Shown in pieces: positions 1 through 6,394 of a DNA stretch of 34,946 nt (its first letter is position 1; each line of letters starts with the position of its first letter). Position numbers and translations under genes: made by a program. Source of the DNA: a virus; IMG/VR virus record IMGVR_UViG_3300032820_000049, positions 1 through 34,946 of that record; one strand, written 5' to 3'. The notes beneath the pieces are model-generated. The model did no database searches, had not been told where the DNA came from, and saw only the letters and a program-made list of their open reading frames with translations.

Positions 1-32
1 GTCATCAGCGCCGCAATTTTTTTGAGATCCAT
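1..32 (-). CDS. 5' fragment of the small basic protein encoded at 34671-34826
   Basis: Only the first ten codons (MDLKKIAALM) lie here; the frame runs off the left edge. It duplicates the start of the gene complete at 34671-34826 because of the contig overlap. It is not a separate gene. Confidence 0.85.
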   Translation of the reverse strand, partial: MDLKKIAALM

Positions 33-126
33 CGTTCCCCACTTCAAAAAAACACTGGAGGCAAGATAGCTATCATCGCCAGGTTGATCCACACCCACCC
101 GCCGACGATAAGTGTCAGCACCGCTG
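1..126. repeat. terminal direct repeat, left copy
   Basis: Bases 1-126 are identical to 34795-34920. The copies then diverge in step, without indels, to 151 and 34945. This is the overlap expected when a circular or terminally redundant phage genome is assembled into a linear contig. The mismatched outer flank suggests that the two ends come from different strain variants rather than from a biological long terminal repeat. Confidence 0.93.
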
Positions 127-151
127 TCATGAAGATCACCCAGAATCTCAC
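44..151 (-). CDS. tiny membrane peptide, 35 aa, GTG start (left allele)
   Basis: Reading the minus strand from GTG at 151 gives 35 residues beginning MRFWVIFMTAV, almost all hydrophobic (residues 3-30), ending PPVFF. The GTG overlaps the stop of the preceding 23-residue membrane peptide by four bases (GTGA), a classic translational-coupling arrangement. The homologous copy at the right end (34838-34945) has the same length and begins MRTGILLMAAV from ATG. The frame, length and hydrophobicity survive although the first bases differ, which is good evidence for coding. An internal ATG at 130 is an alternative start. Function unknown; a small holin-like or membrane accessory peptide is possible but unproven. 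Confidence 0.6.
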   Translation of the reverse strand: MRFWVIFMTAVLTLIVGGWVWINLAMIAILPPVFF

Positions 152-219
152 AGGCGTCCGTGGAACCAGAACATCGCAAACACCGCGATGACGCCGACCA
201 CGAGAACGAGATCATTCAT
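148..219 (-). CDS. tiny membrane peptide, 23 aa
   Basis: ATG at 219 lies inside the end of the small-terminase gene (8-base overlap). The product begins MNDLVLVVGVIAVFAMF and ends FHGRL: one predicted membrane helix (residues 3-18) with a short basic tail. Its stop overlaps the GTG of the next 35-residue membrane peptide. The overlaps on both sides argue that it is translated by coupling from terS. Such stacks of single-helix peptides occur in phage lysis or membrane-remodelling modules, but here the role is unknown. Confidence 0.5.
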   Translation of the reverse strand: MNDLVLVVGVIAVFAMFWFHGRL

Positions 220-676
220 CGTCGGTGCCGATGAGCTCACTTTGAGCCTCCACAATTTTTGGAACCTGTAAAGCCTCGACGGCTTCGAGGTACATCCCCC
301 CAATATCGATGTTAACTTCTGGCCCTTTCCTGTCTCCCCACTCCTCCGGGTTCTGCCGGCTCGCAATCCATTTTCTCGTATCGATTCTGAGCCGAGCGAT
401 GTTCACTTCTTCCGGGGTCAGGTTTTCGTCGTCGGCGATCATCAAAGTCTCTTCTGCCAGAGCTGTTGCTCCCTCCTTCTTGGCCTCGTGATACCGGGAT
501 CTGCGTCCCGGTTCCTTGTCCAACCATTTATAAAACGCTCGGTTTCCGACATCAATTTCATTAGGTCCGATGAGTTTATGCAGCGTCATTCCCAGAGATA
601 CTTTCTCAAAGACATAACCTTCCCCGAAACCTTCCAGCTTCCGCACCCCTGCCCTGGTAATCGGTTGTCCACCCAT
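212..676 (-). CDS. terminase small subunit (Sf6-like TerS)
   Basis: The product has 154 aa. The central and C-terminal part (about residues 65-125) carries the pattern typical of Sf6-type small terminases: acidic LMIADD, then a helix with NIARLRIDTRKWIASRQNP and WGDRKGPEV. Small terminases bind the packaging site and feed DNA to the large subunit. The N-terminal third would be the DNA-binding part. ATG at 676 is preferred over GTG at 685 because it forms a TGATG overlap with the upstream zinc-ribbon gene and has an AGGTGG ribosome site. TerL is 1.2 kb away across the contig junction in the same direction. Confidence 0.82.
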   Translation of the reverse strand: MGGQPITRAGVRKLEGFGEGYVFEKVSLGMTLHKLIGPNEIDVGNRAFYKWLDKEPGRRSRYHEAKKEGATALAEETLMIADDENLTPEEVNIARLRIDTRKWIASRQNPEEWGDRKGPEVNIDIGGMYLEAVEALQVPKIVEAQSELIGTDDE

Positions 677-966
677 CAGTCCCACCTGTTCCTCGGAAGC
701 GATCCGAGTTCTATAAGAATTTCGCGTGCTTCGGATTGATCGGTCGCGCCCAACAAGGGCGCGGTCCGATCATGGCGTTGTCGGACAGAGGGTGACCGCT
801 GGCGTACTGGTTTTGCAATTTTTTTACGTTGTGGCCTATCCACGGCGACCTCCTGCGTGTGCCATTTGTGGTTGCAGGAGATACAGCGACGGCGTCTGAG
901 CACCCGATCTGGCTGACCCTGGGTTGAGTAGACCTCGGACTTTTTGCCGCATTTCGCGCACTTCAT
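676..966 (-). CDS. zinc-ribbon protein (NrdR-N-terminus-like)
   Basis: The product has 96 aa. The N-terminus carries two CxxC knuckles (C3/C6 and C28/C31) around a basic stretch RRRRC, very like the zinc ribbon of NrdR-type regulators, but the ATP-cone domain of NrdR is absent. The rest is a basic, Arg/Lys-rich tail. A strong ribosome site (GGGGAGGTGATC) precedes ATG 966. Its stop overlaps the TerS start, so the two are probably co-translated. A nucleic-acid-binding role is inferred. An imperfect hairpin (738-771) lies in its 3' half. Confidence 0.65.
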   Translation of the reverse strand: MKCAKCGKKSEVYSTQGQPDRVLRRRRCISCNHKWHTQEVAVDRPQRKKIAKPVRQRSPSVRQRHDRTAPLLGATDQSEAREILIELGSLPRNRWD

Positions 967-1068
967 CTTCTGATCACCTCCCCTATTCTAAGCCGCCGAA
1001 GGTGACACACCCTCATGACTGACAGCACTATGAGCCTGATCGGCTCCTGCCCAAGCCCTGACGCAGCC

Positions 1069-1401
1069 TCAATCACAATCGTCGCACCTGTTCTCGACCA
1101 AGTCCTGCATATCCGATGTGGAGATCCCGTAGTGGCGGTTCATATCGGAGTAGTTTACCGAACAGGCGGTCGTGGCGCTCTGGAATGACTCGATCAGCCA
1201 ACCGAGGTAAACCTGGGCTTTGAGAAGATCAGTCAGGGCTCCCTTTCTCGGATACCTCCAGAGGTATTTCAGCACGTTGCCGCGGCAGTACGCCTGGAAC
1301 TCTTTCGGGTCCATCGAAGCGCGGATAGCATCAATCGCCTCAACCGAGTTGGAGTCGCTGGCGGTGTAGTGCTCTGGTTGTGTCACTGGATCAGTCGTCA
1401 T
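1069..1401 (-). CDS. DUF3310-family phage protein
   Basis: The product has 110 aa. It shows the DUF3310 (SaV-like) signature: PEHYTA near the N-terminus, then an EAIDAI helix, then GNVLKYLWRYPRKG (about residues 41-54) and a DLLKAQVYL helix. The family is widespread in phages and is often annotated as a nucleotide-kinase-like or helper protein without firm biochemistry. The C-terminus adds a cysteine pair (CDDC). ATG 1401 lies inside the end of the upstream HNH-like gene (11-base overlap). Confidence 0.8.
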   Translation of the reverse strand: MTTDPVTQPEHYTASDSNSVEAIDAIRASMDPKEFQAYCRGNVLKYLWRYPRKGALTDLLKAQVYLGWLIESFQSATTACSVNYSDMNRHYGISTSDMQDLVENRCDDCD

Positions 1402-1765
1402 TCTGCATATCCTTGCGGTCCAGGGATGAGGCGATTGATTTCACCCAGAAGTCGAATTCCGACTGCGACATGGTGGATTTCATTCGGTTCACCGACCAGC
1501 AGACCAGGCGGACGTTTTCTAGAACGTAGCCCACGTTGTTGTCGATACGATCTATGGAGCAATTCGTCCATCCCCGGTCGCCGAAGTAGGTCATGTGTAG
1601 ATCGGTGACGTCGCATCGGCCATTCTGGTTTTTCCAGAGTTTGAACATATCCGCCGCTGTGATTTCCCATGCCATGTCTGGCGAGACGCGTTTGCGCAGG
1701 GCTTTCAGATTCGTGAACTTCTTTCGCAGATACGAACCCGGAGTGTCTGGCTTTTTCCTTGGCAT
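1391..1765 (-). CDS. HNH-like (His-Me finger) endonuclease-related protein
   Basis: The product has 124 aa. The central part reads NGRCDVTDLHMTYFG followed by CSIDRIDNNVGYVLENVRLVC and VNRMKSTMS, the arrangement of phage HNH-like proteins in which a DRID..GY..NV segment forms the second half of the fold. I do not see a clear first catalytic His next to the D of the SIDRID block, so activity is uncertain. ATG 1765 has GTAGGAG at good spacing. A stand-alone HNH protein near the terminase can take part in packaging (known for some phages) or be a homing nuclease. Confidence 0.65.
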   Translation of the reverse strand: MPRKKPDTPGSYLRKKFTNLKALRKRVSPDMAWEITAADMFKLWKNQNGRCDVTDLHMTYFGDRGWTNCSIDRIDNNVGYVLENVRLVCWSVNRMKSTMSQSEFDFWVKSIASSLDRKDMQNDD

Positions 1766-1773
1766 CCATGCTC

Positions 1774-2223
1774 CTACTGGTTGCTGTTCGTCTCTGGCTT
1801 GTCAGCCAGAGCCGAGGCAGCAGCCTCCGGGTTGTTGAGTCTTGGCCTCAGAATTTCGATCCAATCCTCGGCTGGCAGACACGCGAACCGATGTAGTGGG
1901 TTGGAGATTGGGTTATCGAGGCACCAATCCAGTGGCACAACGATACGCCAATTCGTAGCGCGATCAAAGCGATAGGCCAGAGTGGGAACGAGTTCGGGTG
2001 GAGCTGCTTCGCAGATTTGTGTCCACCAGGAGGCCGAGTGTTGGTGGCCGGTTTTACGGCGTTTGACCTCGATTGCGATTCCTGGGAGCCCGACCAGGTC
2101 GAAGCCACCGACGGCAGCTTGGTCGTAGTTGCGCTGTATTTCGTAGTTGGGGAGACGGTCGCGGATCCATGCGGCGAACTGGAGCTCGCCGGTTTTGCCT
2201 TTGCGGCGTGAGGTATTAGACAT
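1774..2223 (-). CDS. PD-(D/E)XK (Holliday-junction-resolvase-like) endonuclease
   Basis: The product has 149 aa from ATG 2223. The N-terminal motif RRKGKTGELQFAAWIRDRLP, then GGFDLVGLPGIAIEVKRRKT, fits a resolvase-type PD-(D/E)XK fold: the E of the first helix, D in GGFD, and ExK in EVKRR. WWTQICEAA follows as the usual next helix. A resolvase would clear branched DNA before packaging. An in-frame upstream ATG at 2262 would add 13 residues but passes through a perfect hairpin (2235-2261), so the shorter start is preferred; neither has a strong ribosome site. A stem of 8 bp lies near its 3' end (1793-1812). Confidence 0.72.
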   Translation of the reverse strand: MSNTSRRKGKTGELQFAAWIRDRLPNYEIQRNYDQAAVGGFDLVGLPGIAIEVKRRKTGHQHSASWWTQICEAAPPELVPTLAYRFDRATNWRIVVPLDWCLDNPISNPLHRFACLPAEDWIEILRPRLNNPEAAASALADKPETNSNQ

Positions 2224-2234
2224 TGCCGGGGAAA

Positions 2235-2261
2235 TGCCGACGCGCACCAAGCGCGTCGGCA
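2235..2261. other. perfect inverted repeat, 11 bp stem, 5 base loop
   Basis: TGCCGACGCGC, loop ACCAA, GCGCGTCGGCA. It sits just upstream of the resolvase-like gene (start 2223), in its leader. There is no T-run on either side, so it is not a canonical terminator. It could be an operator or an RNA structure covering the start. Confidence 0.8.
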
Positions 2262-2263
2262 AT

Positions 2264-2459
2264 AGACTTGGATCTAAGATCTAAGAACCGAGGTTGGGGG
2301 AACCGAGTCTTAGGATTGGTCATTGGAATGGAAATTCCGTTTTCCCCTCCCATATTCTGGAAATAAAAACCCCCCCTCTTGGGGGGGTTTTATTTCCAAT
2401 GAGAGAAGGGGCGTTCTGAATTCCAATAATCCAATCAGATCCAATCATTGGAATGAGTT
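2264..2459. other. 196 bp intergenic region around the early terminator
   Basis: No gene seen. Besides the terminator it holds an exact 11-base direct repeat, TCATTGGAATG, at 2320-2330 and 2445-2455, with related ATTCCAAT copies between. Tandem GATCTAA/GATCTAAG and two AACCGAG copies lie at 2272-2315. A leftward promoter for the resolvase-HNH-TerS group should lie here, but I cannot point to convincing -35/-10 boxes. Confidence 0.6.
2359..2397. terminator. strong bidirectional intrinsic terminator
   Basis: Seven C pair with seven G around a TCTT-type loop. The stem is continued by an A-tract (5 A) against a T-tract (4 T) and by GGAAAT against ATTTCC. The A and T tracts on the two sides make it work in both directions. 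It lies 62 bp beyond the stop of the PP-loop ATPase gene, so it most likely ends the leftward early transcript before the late genes. Confidence 0.88.
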
Positions 2460-3269
2460 TCATACCCCGCACATTCCCTCGCACTCATCGTTAAACATCG
2501 CCAGTTGGCCCCTATCTTCTGGCGTAGCAAAATCAGCATCAGTCAGAGGCACATGACTCCTGTGGAGATAGAGTTTTTCTTTGGTCCCTCGCACCCCATC
2601 CCGTATCATCTCGTCGATTTTAACGGCACTTTGGAAATCTTCTGGATGATTGTTTTTAAGATCACTCCATTCTTTGTCAGAGTGGTAGGGACAAAATGTG
2701 CAAGCTGACCGTCCCGGTTCTGGATAGCCATTCTTTTGCATCCATCCCAAGCAATCCAAACGCCTCATTCTGTTATCAACGAGAGGCCATTCATGCTGAA
2801 TCCAGTGTTCTCTTGAAGGCTTCATGCGGATACTCTCATCCAATGAAATACCTATGTATGAAACAGCTAGTATTTTTTTCGGCGCTTTCTGACGATATTT
2901 GAGGCCAACTAATTCCCTGATTTTCCTCGTCAGAGGCTTGAGTTTGAACTCCCTCGTACACTGGCGGCGCAACAGCCCCCCCCCACTGATGCTTTCTGTG
3001 AAAAATGGAACGCTGACAAATTTTCCATCTTCCAGGTTTTCAGTGATGCTTTCCTGTAAGCCTTCTTTGTGCATCACTCGATGGACAGGAAAAGGTAACT
3101 GGGTTTCCAGCCAATCCAGCCAATCATAAACATACTGTGGTTCTGCCCCTGTATCGGCAAAGATAGCCGCGTCAGGCATCGGCGTTAATTCGCCTTTGGC
3201 AAACATCAGGGCCATTGTGCTGCTTTGCACTCCAGCACCCAAACTAACAATATGAATGGGTCTACCCAC
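2460..3269 (-). CDS. PP-loop ATP pyrophosphatase, PAPS-reductase-like family
   Basis: The product has 269 aa. The N-terminus has the PP-loop SLGAGVQSS (residues 9-17), the phage variant of SGGxDS, followed by FADTGAEP. Cysteines at 104 (RRQCTREFKL), 173, 190 and 193 (SACTFCPYH) could bind a metal or Fe-S cluster. The family adenylates substrates; relatives reduce PAPS (CysH), modify DNA sulphur (DndC) or act in base modification. The exact substrate here is unknown. The start is GTG 3269, overlapping the primase stop by 8 bases; no ATG precedes the PP-loop. The DNA is visibly richer in A/T than both neighbours, which suggests recent acquisition. Confidence 0.78.
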   Translation of the reverse strand: MGRPIHIVSLGAGVQSSTMALMFAKGELTPMPDAAIFADTGAEPQYVYDWLDWLETQLPFPVHRVMHKEGLQESITENLEDGKFVSVPFFTESISGGGLLRRQCTREFKLKPLTRKIRELVGLKYRQKAPKKILAVSYIGISLDESIRMKPSREHWIQHEWPLVDNRMRRLDCLGWMQKNGYPEPGRSACTFCPYHSDKEWSDLKNNHPEDFQSAVKIDEMIRDGVRGTKEKLYLHRSHVPLTDADFATPEDRGQLAMFNDECEGMCGV

Positions 3270-5016
3270 TCCAGTTCACCCGGTGTTTTTCCTGAACCCT
3301 GACCCTGGTGGCGCGGCGGTCGCCGTCCTTATCAATGTGCGGGTGCGAGTAGATTTCCTGCCTGATCTTCTTTGCGGTAGCCTTGTCGATCTGGAGCCCC
3401 AGCTCGGTAGCCGATTCCGCAATCATCGCGTTCATCTCGTGTGTCGTCGTCCAATGCTCCTCTCGCTGCGCAAGCGCACGCAGGAGGCGCACTGTGAGCT
3501 CTGGATGGTTCTCTGCCCCGAAGGGGCGGAAGCGCATCGTAGAGGTGTGCAGGGCGACGAGGCGGTCGTCCACTCGTGGACCATTGCGCAACGAGAACTG
3601 TAGACGAATAGCGCCGCTGTTGTCGGTCGTCATCAGGATGCCAGAATCAAACCAGCCGCTCTTAGAGCCGCTGCCGCGGATCCCGTCGAACCCGTCATCA
3701 GATTTGGTGCCCTTGCGGGTGTGATCCACCAGCATGACTGCTGGTGGATTCTCAGTACCCAATTCGCCGGCATCGACTAACAGATTAAGCATCTTTAAGA
3801 ATGGCAACAAGTCGCTGGTGCTGTTCTCCTCACCGGCGAAATAATTTTGAAACGGATCGATGGCGATTATCGTGGGCTGATGCCGGCGAAAGAGTTCCTG
3901 CATCCGCTCAAAGTTGAGCATCAGGTCTACATCACCCCGCTCAGTCCAGAGAAAGTTCTGCTCGATCAGTGCGCGTTCATCCTCAGAGAATGACGAGTAC
4001 AGCGGAAGTATTCTGCTTGCGACGTAGGGACCGCGAATCTCAGCCTGAAGCCACAGAACCTTGTGCGGTTGGTTCCATTTCAGCCCCAGCCATTCACCGC
4101 CAACCGCGGCCGTAGTCAGCGCCTCCAGAACAAGCTGACTTTTTCCGATCTTCGGTGCGCCGGCTACGAAAATACGGGCACCTGAGAAAATGAACCCATC
4201 GCCCAGGAATTCTGGTGGGCGTTCCTCCTTCAGTCGGAACGCGTCTGAAATTGACAGCAGCTCAATCGGGCGGTCCTGGCGCTTGGGAGCCCAGCCCTTG
4301 GCCCTGGCCCCGTCGATCATGGTCTTGACATCCGCAATGGTCTGCGAGTCGGTCCATCCCTGCTCCGTGAAGCGCACGCACTCCCTCATAATTCTCTCGT
4401 TGGAATAGCCCAGGGCAACGCATCTGGCCGTCCATGACAGCACCGTGTTGCGCCACTCAGTGCCATTGCCGGCGGTCCCCCGGTTCCTACGAGAATCGAT
4501 GGCCTTGATGTGACCGCGGTCCAGACCGGGCAGATCTGCGAAAACGTGGAAGTCCTCGTCGTCCTTCCAATGCCACTCATACCCGTTGCCGGCCACAATG
4601 ACATAGCCTCCGAATGATCGAACGTCGACGCCGGCACCCGCCGACACCGTCACCTCATTGGGCATCGATGAGTAGAACCAGTGTTCGCCGCCGTTCTGAG
4701 TCGTCGCTGTCAGTGGCGTGAACGGGAGGTGCTGTTTCGCCCAATCCACGACAGACTCATCGTGGTGCGTGTCCAGATCGACGACACTAAATGGTCGCCC
4801 CGTCAACGCCCCCCAATAACATTTTGGAAACTCGGAGAACCAGTTCTCCAGGTCACTCTCTCGTGGTTGGCGGCGCTGGTAGCTTTTCCAGCTCACCAAG
4901 GACTTTTTGTCCTTTGAGCATGGAATCAAATGCACATCGTGTTCGGTTGCGAGTTCGATGACCGCCTCTCTGACGGCGGGCTCTGATTTGGGTCGGGTCA
5001 GTAATATCAGCCCCAC
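3262..5016 (-). CDS. bifunctional prim-pol / RecA-like replicative helicase
   Basis: The product has 584 aa. The N-terminal domain (about residues 25-165) matches the prim-pol fold: VVDLD (D80, D82), GGEHWFY (H112) and DVRSFGGYVIVAG. The C-terminal domain (about 275-480) is a RecA/AAA_25-type ATPase: Walker A GAPKIGKS (286-293), Walker B IIAID (383-387) and DHTRKG. The protein probably primes and unwinds the phage origin; archaeo-eukaryotic-type primases can also polymerise. Start GTG 5016, overlapping the HTH gene by 10 bases; no earlier ATG is in frame. A perfect 11 bp stem-loop (3724-3749) is built into the ATPase part. No DNA polymerase gene accompanies it. Confidence 0.88.
   Translation of the reverse strand: MGLILLTRPKSEPAVREAVIELATEHDVHLIPCSKDKKSLVSWKSYQRRQPRESDLENWFSEFPKCYWGALTGRPFSVVDLDTHHDESVVDWAKQHLPFTPLTATTQNGGEHWFYSSMPNEVTVSAGAGVDVRSFGGYVIVAGNGYEWHWKDDEDFHVFADLPGLDRGHIKAIDSRRNRGTAGNGTEWRNTVLSWTARCVALGYSNERIMRECVRFTEQGWTDSQTIADVKTMIDGARAKGWAPKRQDRPIELLSISDAFRLKEERPPEFLGDGFIFSGARIFVAGAPKIGKSQLVLEALTTAAVGGEWLGLKWNQPHKVLWLQAEIRGPYVASRILPLYSSFSEDERALIEQNFLWTERGDVDLMLNFERMQELFRRHQPTIIAIDPFQNYFAGEENSTSDLLPFLKMLNLLVDAGELGTENPPAVMLVDHTRKGTKSDDGFDGIRGSGSKSGWFDSGILMTTDNSGAIRLQFSLRNGPRVDDRLVALHTSTMRFRPFGAENHPELTVRLLRALAQREEHWTTTHEMNAMIAESATELGLQIDKATAKKIRQEIYSHPHIDKDGDRRATRVRVQEKHRVNWSG
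3724..3749. other. intragenic perfect stem-loop, 11 bp stem, 4 base loop
   Basis: ATCCACCAGCA, loop TGAC, TGCTGGTGGAT, inside the prim-pol/helicase gene. No T-run follows. One of the set described in the findings. Confidence 0.9.
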
Positions 5017-5210
5017 AGGTCGGGCCTGATGTCAGACCGATCCAAACCAAGAACTCCCGCTAATTCGATTGCTCGATGCGGGGGAATCCCGCCGGGGAGT
5101 TCACGCCATCGGTATACCGAGTTGCGCGAGATTCCAAGATCTCGCGCAACTTGCGTGACCGTGTGATTTGTAATTGCGTTCCATACATCAAGCGGGATAG
5201 CACCGGGCAT
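5007..5210 (-). CDS. Cro/YdaS-like HTH regulator
   Basis: The product has 67 aa. A helix-turn-helix is clear at about residues 17-36 (TVTQVARDLGISRNSVYRWR). It is followed by the family's typical ending PPHRAIELAGVLGLDRSDIRPDLWG, as in YdaS/Cro-like phage regulators. First gene of the leftward early transcript, facing the recombination operon across a 320 bp control region, so it probably represses one or both divergent promoters. ATG 5210. The recognition-helix codons form a perfect 13 bp stem-loop (5121-5152). Confidence 0.85.
   Translation of the reverse strand: MPGAIPLDVWNAITNHTVTQVARDLGISRNSVYRWRELPGGIPPHRAIELAGVLGLDRSDIRPDLWG
5121..5152. other. intragenic perfect stem-loop, 13 bp stem, 6 base loop
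   Basis: AGTTGCGCGAGAT, loop TCCAAG, ATCTCGCGCAACT, inside the Cro-like gene. It could be an RNA element or an operator within the gene. Confidence 0.9.
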
Positions 5211-5250
5211 GATTTTGTGTCCTCAAAAGTAGGTTGGCCGAATCCATTTC

Positions 5251-5280
5251 ATCATAGACCAAAAACATCAGCCATGTCAC
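5251..5280 (-). promoter_or_regulatory. leftward sigma70-like early promoter
   Basis: On the minus strand: GTGACA (5275-5280), 18 bp spacer, TATGAT (5251-5256), about 40 bp before the Cro-like gene. Each box matches the consensus at five of six positions. Confidence 0.6.
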
Positions 5281-5287
5281 CCGCGCA

Positions 5288-5317
5288 TTGACACCGCACT
5301 GATCGATGCAATATCCT
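5288..5317 (+). promoter_or_regulatory. rightward sigma70-like early promoter
   Basis: TTGACA (5288-5293, perfect), 18 bp spacer, TATCCT (5312-5317). With the opposing promoter it places the two -35 boxes back to back as an inverted repeat (TGTCA, 9 bases, TGACA at 5275-5293), a natural operator for the neighbouring Cro-like protein. It should drive the recombination operon. Confidence 0.55.
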
Positions 5318-5328
5318 CACCGCGGGCC

Positions 5329-5598
5329 ATGTTTCTATCGAAAGCACATCAAACTGCGATTTCTCGCATCGCCGGCGCTGCCATTGCATGGATCGGTGCC
5401 GACGCGTTCCCGTTCGAGCGGCGTTGGGTGCTTAAAGCAGGGCCGGCCCTTGAAGAATTTCAAACCAACCATCCCAAGTTCCACGCCCAGCTCTATCGGG
5501 AAATAAGAATTTGTGAAGAGGAGACAGCGAATGGCGAATATAGTGTTAGATCAGATCACGAAGGGGCCGAGACGCCGGCCGCAGAGGATAATAATTAG
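5329..5598 (+). CDS. possible early protein of 89 aa, uncertain
   Basis: This open frame starts about 12 bases after the rightward -10 box and ends 68 bases inside the Sak4-like gene. The product (MFLSKAHQTAISRIAG at the start, an ...EEFQTNHPKFHAQL helix in the middle) has a protein-like composition, but I recognise no family. There is no Shine-Dalgarno sequence; if real it may be translated from a nearly leaderless transcript. The alternative is that 5324-5530 is simply a 200-base leader of the recombination operon. Confidence 0.3.
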   Translation: MFLSKAHQTAISRIAGAAIAWIGADAFPFERRWVLKAGPALEEFQTNHPKFHAQLYREIRICEEETANGEYSVRSDHEGAETPAAEDNN

Positions 5599-6394
5599 CG
5601 GGACCAACGGCGTTGGTAAATCCACCTGGGCATCTGAAATGCCGAATCCGCTGTTTGTCGATCTTGAGGGAGGCACCAACGAACTGGACGTTGCCAGACT
5701 GAGGGTCACGACTGAGGCGGCATTGCTGGATTTGTGTCATGAGTTACTTGAAGCAGAGCACGACTACAAAACTCTGGTCATAGACTCCCTCGATTGGCTG
5801 GAATCGGCGCTCCAGAAATCAGTCGTGCAGGAGCATCAAAAGAAAGCGCCTGGACTTGAGGAAATTTCCGACATTCAATATGGGCGCGGCTATGCCCACA
5901 CGGCAAAGAAGATGAAATCGTTGCTGGAGCTTTTCAACCAGCTCACTGAGCTGCGCAAGAATCCGATGCGGATTTGTTTGATCTGCCATACCCATGTCAT
6001 CAAGATTCAGGATCCGCTCATCGATGACTACGACAAGATCGCGTTGAAGCTGCACAAAAAGTTCGGCGATCTGACCAAGGAGTGGTGCGACTATCTTCTG
6101 TTCGCAAACTTCAAAATCAGGGTATCTCAACGCGGTGAGGGATTCAGCAAAACCAAACAGGCGCGAGAATCTTCTGATGAGCGTGTGCTGTACACCCGCG
6201 GATCAGGACCATTCGACGCAAAGTCCAGGCGCGACATTTGCGACCCCGTCACCGGCGACCATGAACTCCCGATGGTGAAGGGACACGGATGGGCATCCTT
6301 TAACGACGCGTACAACGCGTCGTTCTCTGAGACTCAAAAACTCAAAAAATCCACCAAACCCAAAATAGTGAAAACGGAGAAAATCGATGAATAA
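5531..6394 (+). CDS. Sak4-like RecA-fold ATPase (single-strand annealing/recombination)
   Basis: The product has 287 aa. Walker A GTNGVGKS (24-31), Walker B TLVIDSLD (81-88) and the CHTHV strand (about residue 153) fit the AAA_24/Sak4 group of short phage RecA paralogues. These proteins work with a phage ssDNA-binding protein in homologous annealing, and exactly such a gene follows with an 8-base overlap. The C-terminus is lysine-rich and flexible. ATG 5531 is chosen over the in-frame ATG at 5513 because a GAGGAG ribosome site sits 7 bases upstream of it. A perfect 10 bp stem-loop lies near the 3' end (6302-6324). Confidence 0.85.
   Translation: MANIVLDQITKGPRRRPQRIIISGTNGVGKSTWASEMPNPLFVDLEGGTNELDVARLRVTTEAALLDLCHELLEAEHDYKTLVIDSLDWLESALQKSVVQEHQKKAPGLEEISDIQYGRGYAHTAKKMKSLLELFNQLTELRKNPMRICLICHTHVIKIQDPLIDDYDKIALKLHKKFGDLTKEWCDYLLFANFKIRVSQRGEGFSKTKQARESSDERVLYTRGSGPFDAKSRRDICDPVTGDHELPMVKGHGWASFNDAYNASFSETQKLKKSTKPKIVKTEKIDE
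6302..6324. other. intragenic perfect stem-loop, 10 bp stem, 3 base loop
   Basis: AACGACGCGT, loop ACA, ACGCGTCGTT, 70 bp before the end of the Sak4-like gene. Confidence 0.9.

Noticed and set aside
963-1016. 17-codon Arg-rich frame (MRVCHLRRLRIGEVIRR) overlapping the zinc-ribbon start by ATGA
   Set aside because: No ribosome site of its own; it reads through the strong ribosome site of the zinc-ribbon gene and is too short to support.
1398-1769. 123-codon leftward frame beginning MDAKEKARHSG
   Set aside because: Overlaps the HNH-like frame almost entirely, and the HNH-like frame has the recognisable motif and better ribosome-site spacing.
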